In this document: positions 22,491 to 28,810 of the stretch, in pieces
Layout of the letters: each line of letters opens with the position of its first letter
How positions within the stretch are numbered: position 1 is the stretch's first letter
Source of the DNA: JAYELX01 sp964544065
GTDB taxonomy: Bacteria; Chloroflexota; Anaerolineae; Anaerolineales; UBA11858
Length of the DNA stretch: 28,810 nt
NCBI GenBank assembly: GCA_964544065.1
Contig: CAZJBA010000014.1
Span: 1 to 28,810, forward strand
Reading direction: 5' to 3'
Program-made: the position numbers and the translations under genes
The notes under the pieces: model-generated
Database searches by the model: none
What the model was told of the DNA's origin: nothing
Seen by the model: the letters and a program-made list of their open reading frames with translations, nothing else

Positions 22491-22515
22491 CCGGATACTT
22501 CACAGGAGATCTCAT

Positions 22516-24282
22516 ATGGCGAATGAAAATCAAGAAGCAACCCTTCGCATTCAACGGTTCAATCCCGACATAGATGAAAAGCCTTATCTGGAAGACTTCC
22601 AAATCCAAAGAGAAAAAGGGATGACCGTATTGGATGCTTTACATAAAGTCAAAACCGAACTAGATGGCAGCGTGACCTACCGGCGCTCGTGCCGTCACGG
22701 CATCTGCGGCAGTTGCGCTATGAACATCAACGGTCGGAACACATTGACCTGCAATACGCCGCTCATGGATGTTCTCAACAACAAGGGAGAAGTCACCATC
22801 CGGCCCTTACCCTATTTGCCGGTGATCAAAGACCTGGTCGTGGACCGGACCGATTTCTGGGAACAATATCTGCGGGTGAAACCATGGTTGATTCCCCCAG
22901 ACGACGTGCCGGAGAAGGAACACCGCGTGAGCCCCGCGGAAGTCAAAGCCCTCGATAGGGCCGAAACCTGCATCATGTGTGGAGCCTGTTACTCGGCTTG
23001 CGTCGTGATCGACACGACCAAAGAATACATCGGCCCGCATGCTTTGCTCAAGGCTTTCCTACGGCTGTTAGACCCCCGCGACAGCGGCGCGGAAGAACGG
23101 TTGGAAGACCTCGCGGGCGCTGACGGAATCTATCGTTGCCTAGCCTGCAAGGGCTGCAAGTTGGAATGTCCCATCGACCTGGACATGGCCAAGGTCAAAT
23201 CTTCCTTTTTGGAGCGCTATTACCGCTCCCATCCCCGCAAGTTGCGGGATTACCTTTTTGGCTATTTTCACTGGTTTGGGCAATTGGGAAGCTGGCTTCG
23301 CCCGTTGGTCAACGCCCTGATGAACACCCAGGCCTTATGGAACAAGTTCGCGCGCTTATTCAAGCTCACGCCGCAAAGGAGATTGCCGATGTTCCGGGAT
23401 CAGGGATCGGGGATCAGGGATCGGGGATTGGGGATCGGGGATCAGGAAGCAGGGGAGCAGGAGTTGGTGCCGTGTCTGCTACTTTCGGACGCGTTCAGCG
23501 AGCATTTCTATCCCCATAGATTGGATGCGGCTGTGGATGTCCTTGCCTGGGCGGGCTACCGCGCCGAGATTCTGCCCGTGACCGGCGCCGGACGCACCTT
23601 GATCTCGAAAGGCTTCCGCAAAGCGGCTAAACGCCATGCCCGCAAGCTGGTCGCCGCGATTGACGAGCTTGACCCCGAGGGATGCATCCCCATCATCGGG
23701 CTCGAACCCTCCGAGATTTACACCCTCAGCGACGAGTACCCCGACTTCTTCCCCGCCGATGAAAGCGTGGCCCGCCTGGCCAAGCGAGCCTGGATGATCG
23801 ACGAATTCCTGGTCCGCGACGACCGCCTGGAAACCTACCTGACCAATCTACAAAATACCAATATCCCAATAACCAATTTACCAACGACCAACATCCTTCT
23901 CCACGGTCACTGCTACCAAAAAGCGCGCCCGCCCGCCGATGACGGCGATCCTGTCGGCGTGGACGCATCTGTCACTCTGCTGGAAACGTTAGGCTACTCG
24001 GTCGAGGTGGTCGATGCAGGCTGCTGCGGCATGGCCGGTGCCTTCGGCTACGAAACCGAGAATTATGACCTTTCCATGCATGTGGGAGAGTCGGCCCTCT
24101 TCCCCGCCTTGCGGGCGGCCGATGTCGATGCCATTGTGGCCGCCTCGGGCGTCTCCTGCCAATCCCAGATCGAAGACGGTGTCGGTCGGAAGGCCGTTCA
24201 TCCGGTCGAATTGATAGCTCAGAGGGTCAGGGATCAGGAATCAGGAAATGGTCAGGGGTCAGGAGGAGCAAGGCGAAATTAG
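22516..24282 (+). CDS. SdhB-type iron-sulfur subunit fused to a CCG (HdrB-like) domain, TfrB-like
   Basis: 588 aa from the ATG at 22516 (GGAG 7 bases upstream; an ATG 66 bases earlier lies in the repeat and is rejected). Residues 1-100 form a plant-type ferredoxin domain ([2Fe-2S] at C59, C64, C67, C79). Then come CIMCGACYSAC (C152-C162) and CLACKGCKLECP (C208, C211, C214, C218). The extra middle cysteine suggests a second [4Fe-4S] cluster in place of the [3Fe-4S] of classical SdhB. Residues about 315-560 form a CCG domain as in heterodisulfide reductase HdrB, TfrB and SdhE. Its first CCG site is degenerate (GAGRTLIS); the second is intact (HGHCYQK, AGCCGMAG, SGVSCQ). Three short tandem-repeat tracts are embedded in frame (residues 293-316, 443-460, and the C-terminus). 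Confidence 0.88.
   Translation: MANENQEATLRIQRFNPDIDEKPYLEDFQIQREKGMTVLDALHKVKTELDGSVTYRRSCRHGICGSCAMNINGRNTLTCNTPLMDVLNNKGEVTIRPLPYLPVIKDLVVDRTDFWEQYLRVKPWLIPPDDVPEKEHRVSPAEVKALDRAETCIMCGACYSACVVIDTTKEYIGPHALLKAFLRLLDPRDSGAEERLEDLAGADGIYRCLACKGCKLECPIDLDMAKVKSSFLERYYRSHPRKLRDYLFGYFHWFGQLGSWLRPLVNALMNTQALWNKFARLFKLTPQRRLPMFRDQGSGIRDRGLGIGDQEAGEQELVPCLLLSDAFSEHFYPHRLDAAVDVLAWAGYRAEILPVTGAGRTLISKGFRKAAKRHARKLVAAIDELDPEGCIPIIGLEPSEIYTLSDEYPDFFPADESVARLAKRAWMIDEFLVRDDRLETYLTNLQNTNIPITNLPTTNILLHGHCYQKARPPADDGDPVGVDASVTLLETLGYSVEVVDAGCCGMAGAFGYETENYDLSMHVGESALFPALRAADVDAIVAASGVSCQSQIEDGVGRKAVHPVELIAQRVRDQESGNGQGSGGARRN
23395..23460 (+). repeat. heptanucleotide tandem repeat (RGGGATC)n inside sdhB
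   Basis: Seven consecutive 7-base units, CGGGATC, AGGGATC, GGGGATC, AGGGATC, GGGGATT, GGGGATC, GGGGATC (23395-23443), with decayed units up to about 23460. It encodes a Gly/Asp/Arg-rich linker between the iron-sulfur part and the CCG domain. Since 7 is not a multiple of 3, gain or loss of one unit would shift the frame. Confidence 0.93.
23842..23895 (+). repeat. degenerate (ACCAATN)n tandem repeat inside sdhB
   Basis: Imperfect units of about 7-9 bases built on ACCAAT, encoding TNLQNTNIPITNLPTTN just before the conserved HGHCYQK of the second CCG motif. It is AT-rich compared with its surroundings and looks like an in-frame insertion. Confidence 0.8.
24223..24266 (+). repeat. degenerate AGGGATC-type repeat at the 3' end of sdhB
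   Basis: Units such as AGGGTC, AGGGATC, AGGAATC and AGGGGTC occur in series, related to the tract at 23395. It encodes the low-complexity C-terminal tail (about RVRDQESGNGQGSGGARRN), beyond the end of the conserved CCG domain. Confidence 0.8.
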
Positions 24283-24407
24283 AAGTAGAAGACCGCACCC
24301 AGGCCGCCATTCTGGCCATCCATCACGGGTTGGGGGAGTGGTAGATTAGCGCGTTTGCTCGAAACGCAGAGCTGACGGTTCGGAAACTTGTCAAGTCTTC
24401 GTCTTCG

Positions 24408-24436
24408 TTGACATGCCTCCTCCGAGACGATACAAT
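24408..24436 (+). promoter_or_regulatory. uvrD promoter, predicted leaderless
   Basis: TTGACA (24408-24413), 17 bases, TACAAT (24431-24436), a near-perfect vegetative promoter. The uvrD ATG at 24444 is only 7 bases after the -10 box, at the expected transcription start. Confidence 0.9.
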
Positions 24437-24443
24437 CGTTTCC

Positions 24444-26624
24444 ATGAATCTACTCCGCGACCTCAATCCGCAGCAGAAACAAGCCGTCACCGTGGGGAAG
24501 GGTCCCGTCCTGGTGCTGGCCGGGCCTGGTTCCGGCAAGACCCGCGTCCTGACCCAACGAATCGCCTACCTGATCGGGCACATGGGCGTGCGGCCCTACC
24601 ATATCCTGGCCGTCACCTTCACCAACAAGGCCGCCCGCGAGATGGGCGAACGCGTCGCCGACCTATTGGGGGAACGCACCCGCGGCCTGACCCTGGGCAC
24701 CTTCCACGCTACCTGCGCCCGCATCCTGCGCCGCGAGGCCGATTATCTCCCCTTCGACAGCAATTACGTCATTTTCGACGCCGACGACCAACTGCGGGTG
24801 GTCAAACAAGCCCTGGAAGATTTAGGGCTCGATGGGGAATCGAACAACCCCCGCAGCATCCACGCCAAGATTTCGGCGTCCAAAAACGAGCTCCTCTTCG
24901 TCGAAGACCTGCCCGTGCAGACTTACGGCGACGAGGTTGTCAAACGCGTCTATGAGCGCTACCAGCAAACCCTGCTGGCCAGCAACGCCGTTGATTTCGA
25001 CGATCTCCTGCTCTGGACGGTCTATCTCCTGGACGAACAACCGGCGATCCGCGAACGCTACGCCCGCCGCTACGAGCACATCCTGGTCGACGAGTTTCAA
25101 GACACCAACATGGCCCAATACAATCTCTTGAAGCACCTGGCCTCCTTTCACAAGAATATTTTTGTCGTCGGCGACACGGACCAATCGATCTACCGCTGGC
25201 GCGGCGCCGACTACCGCAACGTGCTCCGCTTCGACGATGATTACCCCGGCGCCCAGGTGCTCGTCTTGGAGCAGAACTACCGCTCCACCCAGACGATCCT
25301 GGATACGGCCATGGCCGTGATCGACCGCAATCCTCATCGCGTCGAAAAAAAGCTCTTCACCGAGCGCGGCACGGGCGAGAAAGTGATCGTCCGTGAGACC
25401 TACGACGACCGCGAAGCGGCTAATTTCGTCGTCAGTACCATCCGGGCGGGGATCACCTCCGGCCACCGCAAGCCCGGCGACTACGCCATCATGTACCGGA
25501 CCAACGCCCAATCGCGCATCCTCGAGGAAGCCTTCCTGAACGCCAACATGGCCTACAAATTGGTCGGCGCGCAGCGCTTCTATGGCCGCCGTGAGATCAA
25601 GGACATCATCGCCTACCTGCGCCTCGTCCACAACCCGGACGATGAGATCAGCTTGATGCGGGTGATCAACACGCCCCGGCGCGGCATCGGCACCAAGACG
25701 ATCGCCTCCCTGCGAACCTATGCCCAGCAAAAACAGCTCTCCAGCGCCGATGTGCTCCTCGACTTGAAAAAAGGCGAAGACGCGCGCCACTGGGACGCCT
25801 TCTCCACCCGGGCCCAAAAAGTCCTCGCTCATTTTGGCCGCTTGCTGGCCGGTTGGTGCGAGCAAAGGGACGAGCTTTCCCCGTTGATGCTGATGGACAA
25901 GATTCTCGAGGATGTCGACTACTGCGGCTACATCGACGACGGCAGCGACGAGGGCAAGGATCGCTGGGAGAACGTCAACGAGCTACGCCGCCTGGCCGCC
26001 GAGTATGAAGACCGCCGCCTGGAAGCGTTCTTGGAGAACGTCGCCCTGGTTTCCGACCAGGACACCCTCGACGACGAAGCCCAGGCCCCCACCCTGATGA
26101 CCCTCCATGCAGCCAAAGGACTGGAATTCCCGGTCGTGTTCATCGTCGGCCTCAACGAGCGGACCCTGCCGCACGCCCGCTCCCTCGAGGACCCCGAGGA
26201 GATGGAAGAGGAGCGCCGCTTATTCTACGTGGGCATCACCCGCGCAAAGGACAAACTCTACCTGCTCCATTCGATGCTGCGCTACCAGTATGGCTACTCC
26301 GAGTCTGCCGATCCCTCCCGTTTTTTGAGCGACATCCCCGCAGATTTGATCCAGGATGACAGTTATGGTTTTTCGTCCTCGACGTCGTCGTCTTCCTTCG
26401 ATTCGATTTTCACCTTTGACGATGACGACGATGAGACGCCCGAACCCAAACCGGTGTTAGAGCAGAAATACGCCGCCGGGATGCGTGTCACCCATCCAAA
26501 TTGGGGCGAAGGCGAAGTGCTAGAAAGCGTACTCGACGCCGATGAGGAGCTGATCAGGATTCATTTTGACTCCGTCGGCATCAAGCTCCTGGCCGGCTCG
26601 ATTGCTCCCCTGGAAGTCATCTAA
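24444..26624 (+). CDS. pcrA: UvrD/PcrA-type ATP-dependent DNA helicase
   Basis: 726 aa. SF1A 3'-5' helicase for nucleotide excision and mismatch repair and for clearing stalled complexes. The Q-motif region LNPQQKQAV is at 8-15. Walker A is GPGSGKT (27-33) and Walker B is VDEFQDT (D216, E217). Later motifs are VGDTDQSIYRWRGAD, LEQNYRST, TLMTLHAAKGLEFPVVFI and RRLFYVGITRAKDKLYL. A Ser- and Asp-rich linker follows, then a C-terminal Tudor-like domain (GMRVTHPNWGEGEVLESV), which in PcrA binds RNA polymerase. An in-frame ATG at 24408 is rejected because it overlaps the -35 box. ATG 24444 gives the canonical N-terminus and a leaderless message. It is likely a single-gene transcript. Confidence 0.95.
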   Translation: MNLLRDLNPQQKQAVTVGKGPVLVLAGPGSGKTRVLTQRIAYLIGHMGVRPYHILAVTFTNKAAREMGERVADLLGERTRGLTLGTFHATCARILRREADYLPFDSNYVIFDADDQLRVVKQALEDLGLDGESNNPRSIHAKISASKNELLFVEDLPVQTYGDEVVKRVYERYQQTLLASNAVDFDDLLLWTVYLLDEQPAIRERYARRYEHILVDEFQDTNMAQYNLLKHLASFHKNIFVVGDTDQSIYRWRGADYRNVLRFDDDYPGAQVLVLEQNYRSTQTILDTAMAVIDRNPHRVEKKLFTERGTGEKVIVRETYDDREAANFVVSTIRAGITSGHRKPGDYAIMYRTNAQSRILEEAFLNANMAYKLVGAQRFYGRREIKDIIAYLRLVHNPDDEISLMRVINTPRRGIGTKTIASLRTYAQQKQLSSADVLLDLKKGEDARHWDAFSTRAQKVLAHFGRLLAGWCEQRDELSPLMLMDKILEDVDYCGYIDDGSDEGKDRWENVNELRRLAAEYEDRRLEAFLENVALVSDQDTLDDEAQAPTLMTLHAAKGLEFPVVFIVGLNERTLPHARSLEDPEEMEEERRLFYVGITRAKDKLYLLHSMLRYQYGYSESADPSRFLSDIPADLIQDDSYGFSSSTSSSSFDSIFTFDDDDDETPEPKPVLEQKYAAGMRVTHPNWGEGEVLESVLDADEELIRIHFDSVGIKLLAGSIAPLEVI

Positions 26625-26630
26625 AGCACA

Positions 26631-26652
26631 GTTTTCTATCAAATCAGAAAAC
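26631..26652. other. 7-bp hairpin after uvrD
   Basis: GTTTTCT (26631-26637), 8-base loop, AGAAAAC (26646-26652), starting 7 bases after the uvrD stop. It is AT-rich and lacks a following U run, so at best a weak terminator or RNA 3' end. The rest of the 253-bp gap holds only the repeat at 26760-26788 and the tsaE promoter. Confidence 0.35.
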
Positions 26653-26759
26653 CTTGAAATTCCTTCCCGTTCTCCTGGCTTTCTCATACAAGAAAAAACG
26701 TGTTCGATCAATTTTGTCAAGCTCTTATTGACCAGGACAGCTTTCCCAAAGAATCCTCG

Positions 26760-26788
26760 TCCGTGTTTTCCGTGTTGATCCGTGTACA
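26760..26788. repeat. TCCGTGT tandem repeat between uvrD and tsaE
   Basis: Three units of 9-10 bases, each beginning TCCGTGT (starting at 26760, 26769 and 26779). Similar in style to the intergenic tract before sdhA. Confidence 0.7.
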
Positions 26789-26839
26789 GATTTTGTTTTT
26801 GCTGAGAAGCTATTCTATTCTGCTCTTGTTCGTCTGTGC

Positions 26840-26868
26840 TTTACCCTATCCGCAAACCGACGTATAAT
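26840..26868 (+). promoter_or_regulatory. tsaE-tsaB promoter, near-leaderless
   Basis: TTTACC (26840-26845), 17 bases, TATAAT (26863-26868). The tsaE ATG at 26878 follows the -10 box by 9 bases, so the 5' leader would be at most a few nucleotides. Confidence 0.8.
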
Positions 26869-26877
26869 TTCATCGTT

Positions 26878-27378
26878 ATGTCCCCTGTCCTCGATCGCCA
26901 TTCCCTCGAACTGATCAGCCGCAGCGCCGAGCAAACTCGGCGCGTGGGCATGCGTCTGGGCGCTTTGTTACAGCCCGGCGATGTCGTCGCGCTGGAAGGC
27001 GACCTCGGATCGGGCAAAACCACCCTGGTGCAGGGCATCGCCGCCGGTTGGGGCTCCCTCGACCCTGTCTCCAGCCCCACCTTCGTACTCGTCAAGGTTT
27101 ACCGCCGTCCTGACGAGCAGCGTTTTCACCATCTCGATGCCTATCGCCTGAGCGGCCCCGCCGAAGCCATCGAGCTGGACCTTGACAATATGCTCATGGA
27201 TGGCCCGTTAGTGATTGAATGGGCCGACCGGATTAAAGCAGCCCTTCCTGAGGAACAACTGTGGGTGACGTTGAAATGGTTGGATGAAACTCAACGGCAT
27301 TTGCTTTTTTCACCCCGGGGAGGACGATTTAAAGCCCTGGCGCGGATGTTTCAAGAGCGGATTTTAGGAGCCTCATGA
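26878..27378 (+). CDS. tsaE: tRNA t6A biosynthesis ATPase TsaE
   Basis: 166 aa. TsaE (YjeE) is the small P-loop ATPase that works with TsaB and TsaD to transfer threonylcarbamoyl to A37 of ANN-decoding tRNAs. Walker A is GDLGSGKTT at 41-49. The family-typical SSPTFVLVKVY, HHLDAYRL and LVIEWADRI follow. An in-frame ATG 42 bases upstream is rejected because it would place the -35 and -10 boxes inside the coding sequence. The stop overlaps the tsaB start by 4 bp, so the two are coupled. tsaD is not in the window. Confidence 0.95.
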   Translation: MSPVLDRHSLELISRSAEQTRRVGMRLGALLQPGDVVALEGDLGSGKTTLVQGIAAGWGSLDPVSSPTFVLVKVYRRPDEQRFHHLDAYRLSGPAEAIELDLDNMLMDGPLVIEWADRIKAALPEEQLWVTLKWLDETQRHLLFSPRGGRFKALARMFQERILGAS

Positions 27379-28055
27379 TGTTATTGGCAGTGGATACCGC
27401 TACCCGCATGGTAGGACTCGCCTTGTACGACGGCGTCCGTGTATGCAGCGAACGCACCTGGAGCAGCAGCCGTTACCACACCGTCGAACTGGCCCCCGCC
27501 GTGGAGCAGATGCTGTCCAATGTCGACATCTCTTCGGCAAAAATTAGAGTCGTCGGCGTTGCCACCGGTCCGGGTTCGTTTACCGCGCTGCGCATCGGCC
27601 TGGCTTTTGGCAAAGGGTTGTCCCTCAGCCAGCACATCCCCCTGATCGGGATTCCCACCCTGGACATTGTAGCCGCGGCCCAACCCCCCGCCGAGATGCC
27701 CCTGGCCGCGGTGTTGCAGGCCGGACGCAAACGCCTGTCCGTGGGCTGGTACACGCTTGAAGAGAGCCGCTGGCAAGCCACCGATAGGCTCGAAAACCTG
27801 ACCGTGGACGAATTCATCGCTACCATCGAAGAGCCCACATGGGTCTGCGGCGAATTGAACGCTGAGATGCGCAAGCGTTTGAGCGGCGCAGAGAGCGAGA
27901 ACGACAACATGATCCTGGCTTCCCCGTCCCAAGCGCTGCGCCGTCCCGGTTACCTGGCCGCCCTGGCCTGGGGACGCTGGGAAGCGGGCGACGTCGACGA
28001 CCCTGCCGGTTTAGCACCCTTTTATCTCCACAGCGGCGATCCCATCCCCGGATAA
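27375..28055 (+). CDS. tsaB: tRNA t6A biosynthesis scaffold protein TsaB
   Basis: 226 aa. Inactive ASKHA-fold paralogue of TsaD that dimerises with it in the threonylcarbamoyl transferase complex. LAVDTATRMVGLALYDG at the N-terminus and GVATGPGSFTALRIGLAFGKGLSL at about 60-85 are family hallmarks; the C-terminal part is variable as usual. AGGAG lies just before two adjacent ATG codons (27375 and 27378). The first overlaps the tsaE stop as ATGA, and either could serve. It is followed after 28 bp by the uracil-DNA glycosylase gene, probably in the same transcript. Confidence 0.95.
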   Translation: MMLLAVDTATRMVGLALYDGVRVCSERTWSSSRYHTVELAPAVEQMLSNVDISSAKIRVVGVATGPGSFTALRIGLAFGKGLSLSQHIPLIGIPTLDIVAAAQPPAEMPLAAVLQAGRKRLSVGWYTLEESRWQATDRLENLTVDEFIATIEEPTWVCGELNAEMRKRLSGAESENDNMILASPSQALRRPGYLAALAWGRWEAGDVDDPAGLAPFYLHSGDPIPG

Positions 28056-28083
28056 ACATTGATTAGAAGGAGTTACAAACCTT

Positions 28084-28713
28084 ATGTCCCCTGAGGAAGT
28101 CCTCGCTCAGATCGAAGAACAAGTGCAGACCTGCACAAAATGTGATTTGCATTATTCTCGAAAACATGGCGTCGCCGGAGAGGGCCCCTCAGATGCCGAA
28201 ATTATGTTCATCGGCGAGGGACCGGGATTCCACGAGAACGAGCAGGGCAAACCCTTCGTCGGCGCGGCAGGCCAATTTCTGGACGAACTCCTTGAGCATA
28301 TCGGCATGGACCGCAAAGATGTCTTTATAGGAAACGTGGTAAAATGCCGCCCGCCCGGCAATCGCGACCCCAAACCGGAAGAACTGGCCGCTTGTGACCT
28401 CTACCTGGAGCGCCAGATTCAGGCCATCAACCCCAAGGTGATCGTCACCCTGGGCCGCTACTCGATGGGCAAGTTCATCCACAACGCCAAGATCAGCGAG
28501 ATTCACGGGCAGGCCATGAAGGTCAAAGGCTGCTTGATCCTGCCCATGTACCATCCCGCCGCGGCCTTGCACCAACCCTCCCTGCGTCCGATCGTCGAAG
28601 CCGATTTTGAGCTCTTGCCGGACCTGATCGCCTCCGCCGAAGAGGTGCCCGAATACAAGCCCGACATCCAAGAAGATCCAGGCTCGGAACCGGAACAATT
28701 GAGTTTGTTTTAG
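28084..28713 (+). CDS. family 4 uracil-DNA glycosylase (Fe-S type)
   Basis: 209 aa. Removes uracil from DNA as the first step of base excision repair. Four cysteines for the [4Fe-4S] cluster are C17, C20, C88 and C104. The active-site block GEGPGFHENEQGKPFVGAAG is at 44-63, NVVKCRPPGNRDP at 84-95 and MYHPAAAL at about 155-162; this set marks the family 4 (UdgA) enzymes of thermophiles and many Gram-positive and Chloroflexota bacteria. The last five residues are QLSLF, a good match to the beta sliding-clamp-binding pentapeptide (QLxLF). AGAAGGAG lies 11 bases before the ATG. It is the last gene of the tsaE-tsaB-udg run. Confidence 0.93.
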   Translation: MSPEEVLAQIEEQVQTCTKCDLHYSRKHGVAGEGPSDAEIMFIGEGPGFHENEQGKPFVGAAGQFLDELLEHIGMDRKDVFIGNVVKCRPPGNRDPKPEELAACDLYLERQIQAINPKVIVTLGRYSMGKFIHNAKISEIHGQAMKVKGCLILPMYHPAAALHQPSLRPIVEADFELLPDLIASAEEVPEYKPDIQEDPGSEPEQLSLF

Positions 28714-28727
28714 CACTCGAAAAAATC

Positions 28728-28753
28728 AACGCAGAGTCGCGGAGAACGCTGAG
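28728..28753. repeat. short periodic repeat after udg
   Basis: CGCAGAG, CGCGGAG and CGCTGAG recur with spacing of about 9 bases. It is comparable with the tracts before sdhA and after uvrD. The remaining bases to the window end hold no gene that I can support. Confidence 0.55.
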
Positions 28754-28810
28754 AAAAACTTGAAAAAACACCACCTACGCCGCATTCGCGTTTTCAGTGG
28801 TTCACTATTA

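Noticed and set aside
24340..24392. tRNA-like stretch upstream of uvrD (GGTAGATTAGCGC, a GCGTTT/AAACGC stem, then GACGGTTCGG)
   Set aside because: The anticodon loop has the wrong size, the T stem does not pair and no acceptor stem closes, so it is at best a decayed fragment.
1..28810. CRISPR arrays, insertion sequences or prophage genes
   Set aside because: No regularly spaced repeats with unique spacers and no transposase, integrase or phage structural genes are visible.

Overview
The window reads as a chromosomal segment of a GC-rich bacterium, most likely a member of the Chloroflexota (Anaerolineae-like), from a metagenome or draft assembly. The taxonomic guess is inference. It rests on the Gram-positive-style order hrcA-grpE-dnaK-dnaJ-prmA with a CIRCE-type operator, a T-box in front of serS, lipoproteins with Glu-rich linkers, a DUF4173 membrane protein, and many short interspersed and tandem repeats. 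Two 100-base N gaps (8468-8567 and 13968-14067) mark scaffold joins. The second is flanked by an exact 55-bp duplication and is almost certainly an unmerged overlap inside a single gene.

Layout. 1-506 (+): trmO, a tRNA m6t6A methyltransferase. 561-6484 (-): heat-shock operon hrcA-grpE-dnaK-dnaJ-prmA, driven by a consensus promoter followed directly by a CIRCE variant. 6875-8458 (+): DUF4173 membrane protein, then a gap. 8805-12683 (+): replicative DNA polymerase dnaE, followed by a truncated GH114-like lipoprotein remnant, an acidic lipoprotein and a Trm112-family zinc protein, ending at a strong terminator. 13861-15801 (-): serS with a downstream DUF456 membrane protein, under a serine T-box. 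16213-17569 (+): tyrS, preceded by a short leader peptide with tandem Tyr codons and an intrinsic terminator. 17640-19562 (+): one open frame fusing an SGNH hydrolase to a complete kynureninase. 19677-20123 (+): unknown secreted protein. 20649-24282 (+): sdhA and an sdhB fused to a CCG (HdrB-like) domain, resembling thiol:fumarate reductase or type-E succinate dehydrogenase. 24444-26624 (+): uvrD/pcrA helicase. 26878-28713 (+): tsaE-tsaB (t6A synthesis) and a family-4 uracil-DNA glycosylase.

Gene function. Most genes are housekeeping: protein folding, tRNA charging (serS, tyrS), t6A modification (tsaE, tsaB, trmO) and replication/repair (dnaE, uvrD, udg). The divergent serS/tyrS pair seems to use two different attenuation devices, a T-box and a Tyr-codon leader peptide. 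Several promoters place the -10 box only 6-9 nt before an ATG (tyrS leader peptide, uvrD, tsaE), which suggests leaderless transcripts.

The most unusual items are the SGNH-kynureninase fusion, the TfrB-like SdhB-CCG fusion with four blocks of about 7-bp tandem repeats in or beside it (one could act as a frameshifting switch), the putative tyrosine leader-peptide attenuator, a palindromic repeat inside the prmA coding sequence, and a roughly 250-bp AT-rich patch inside dnaE.
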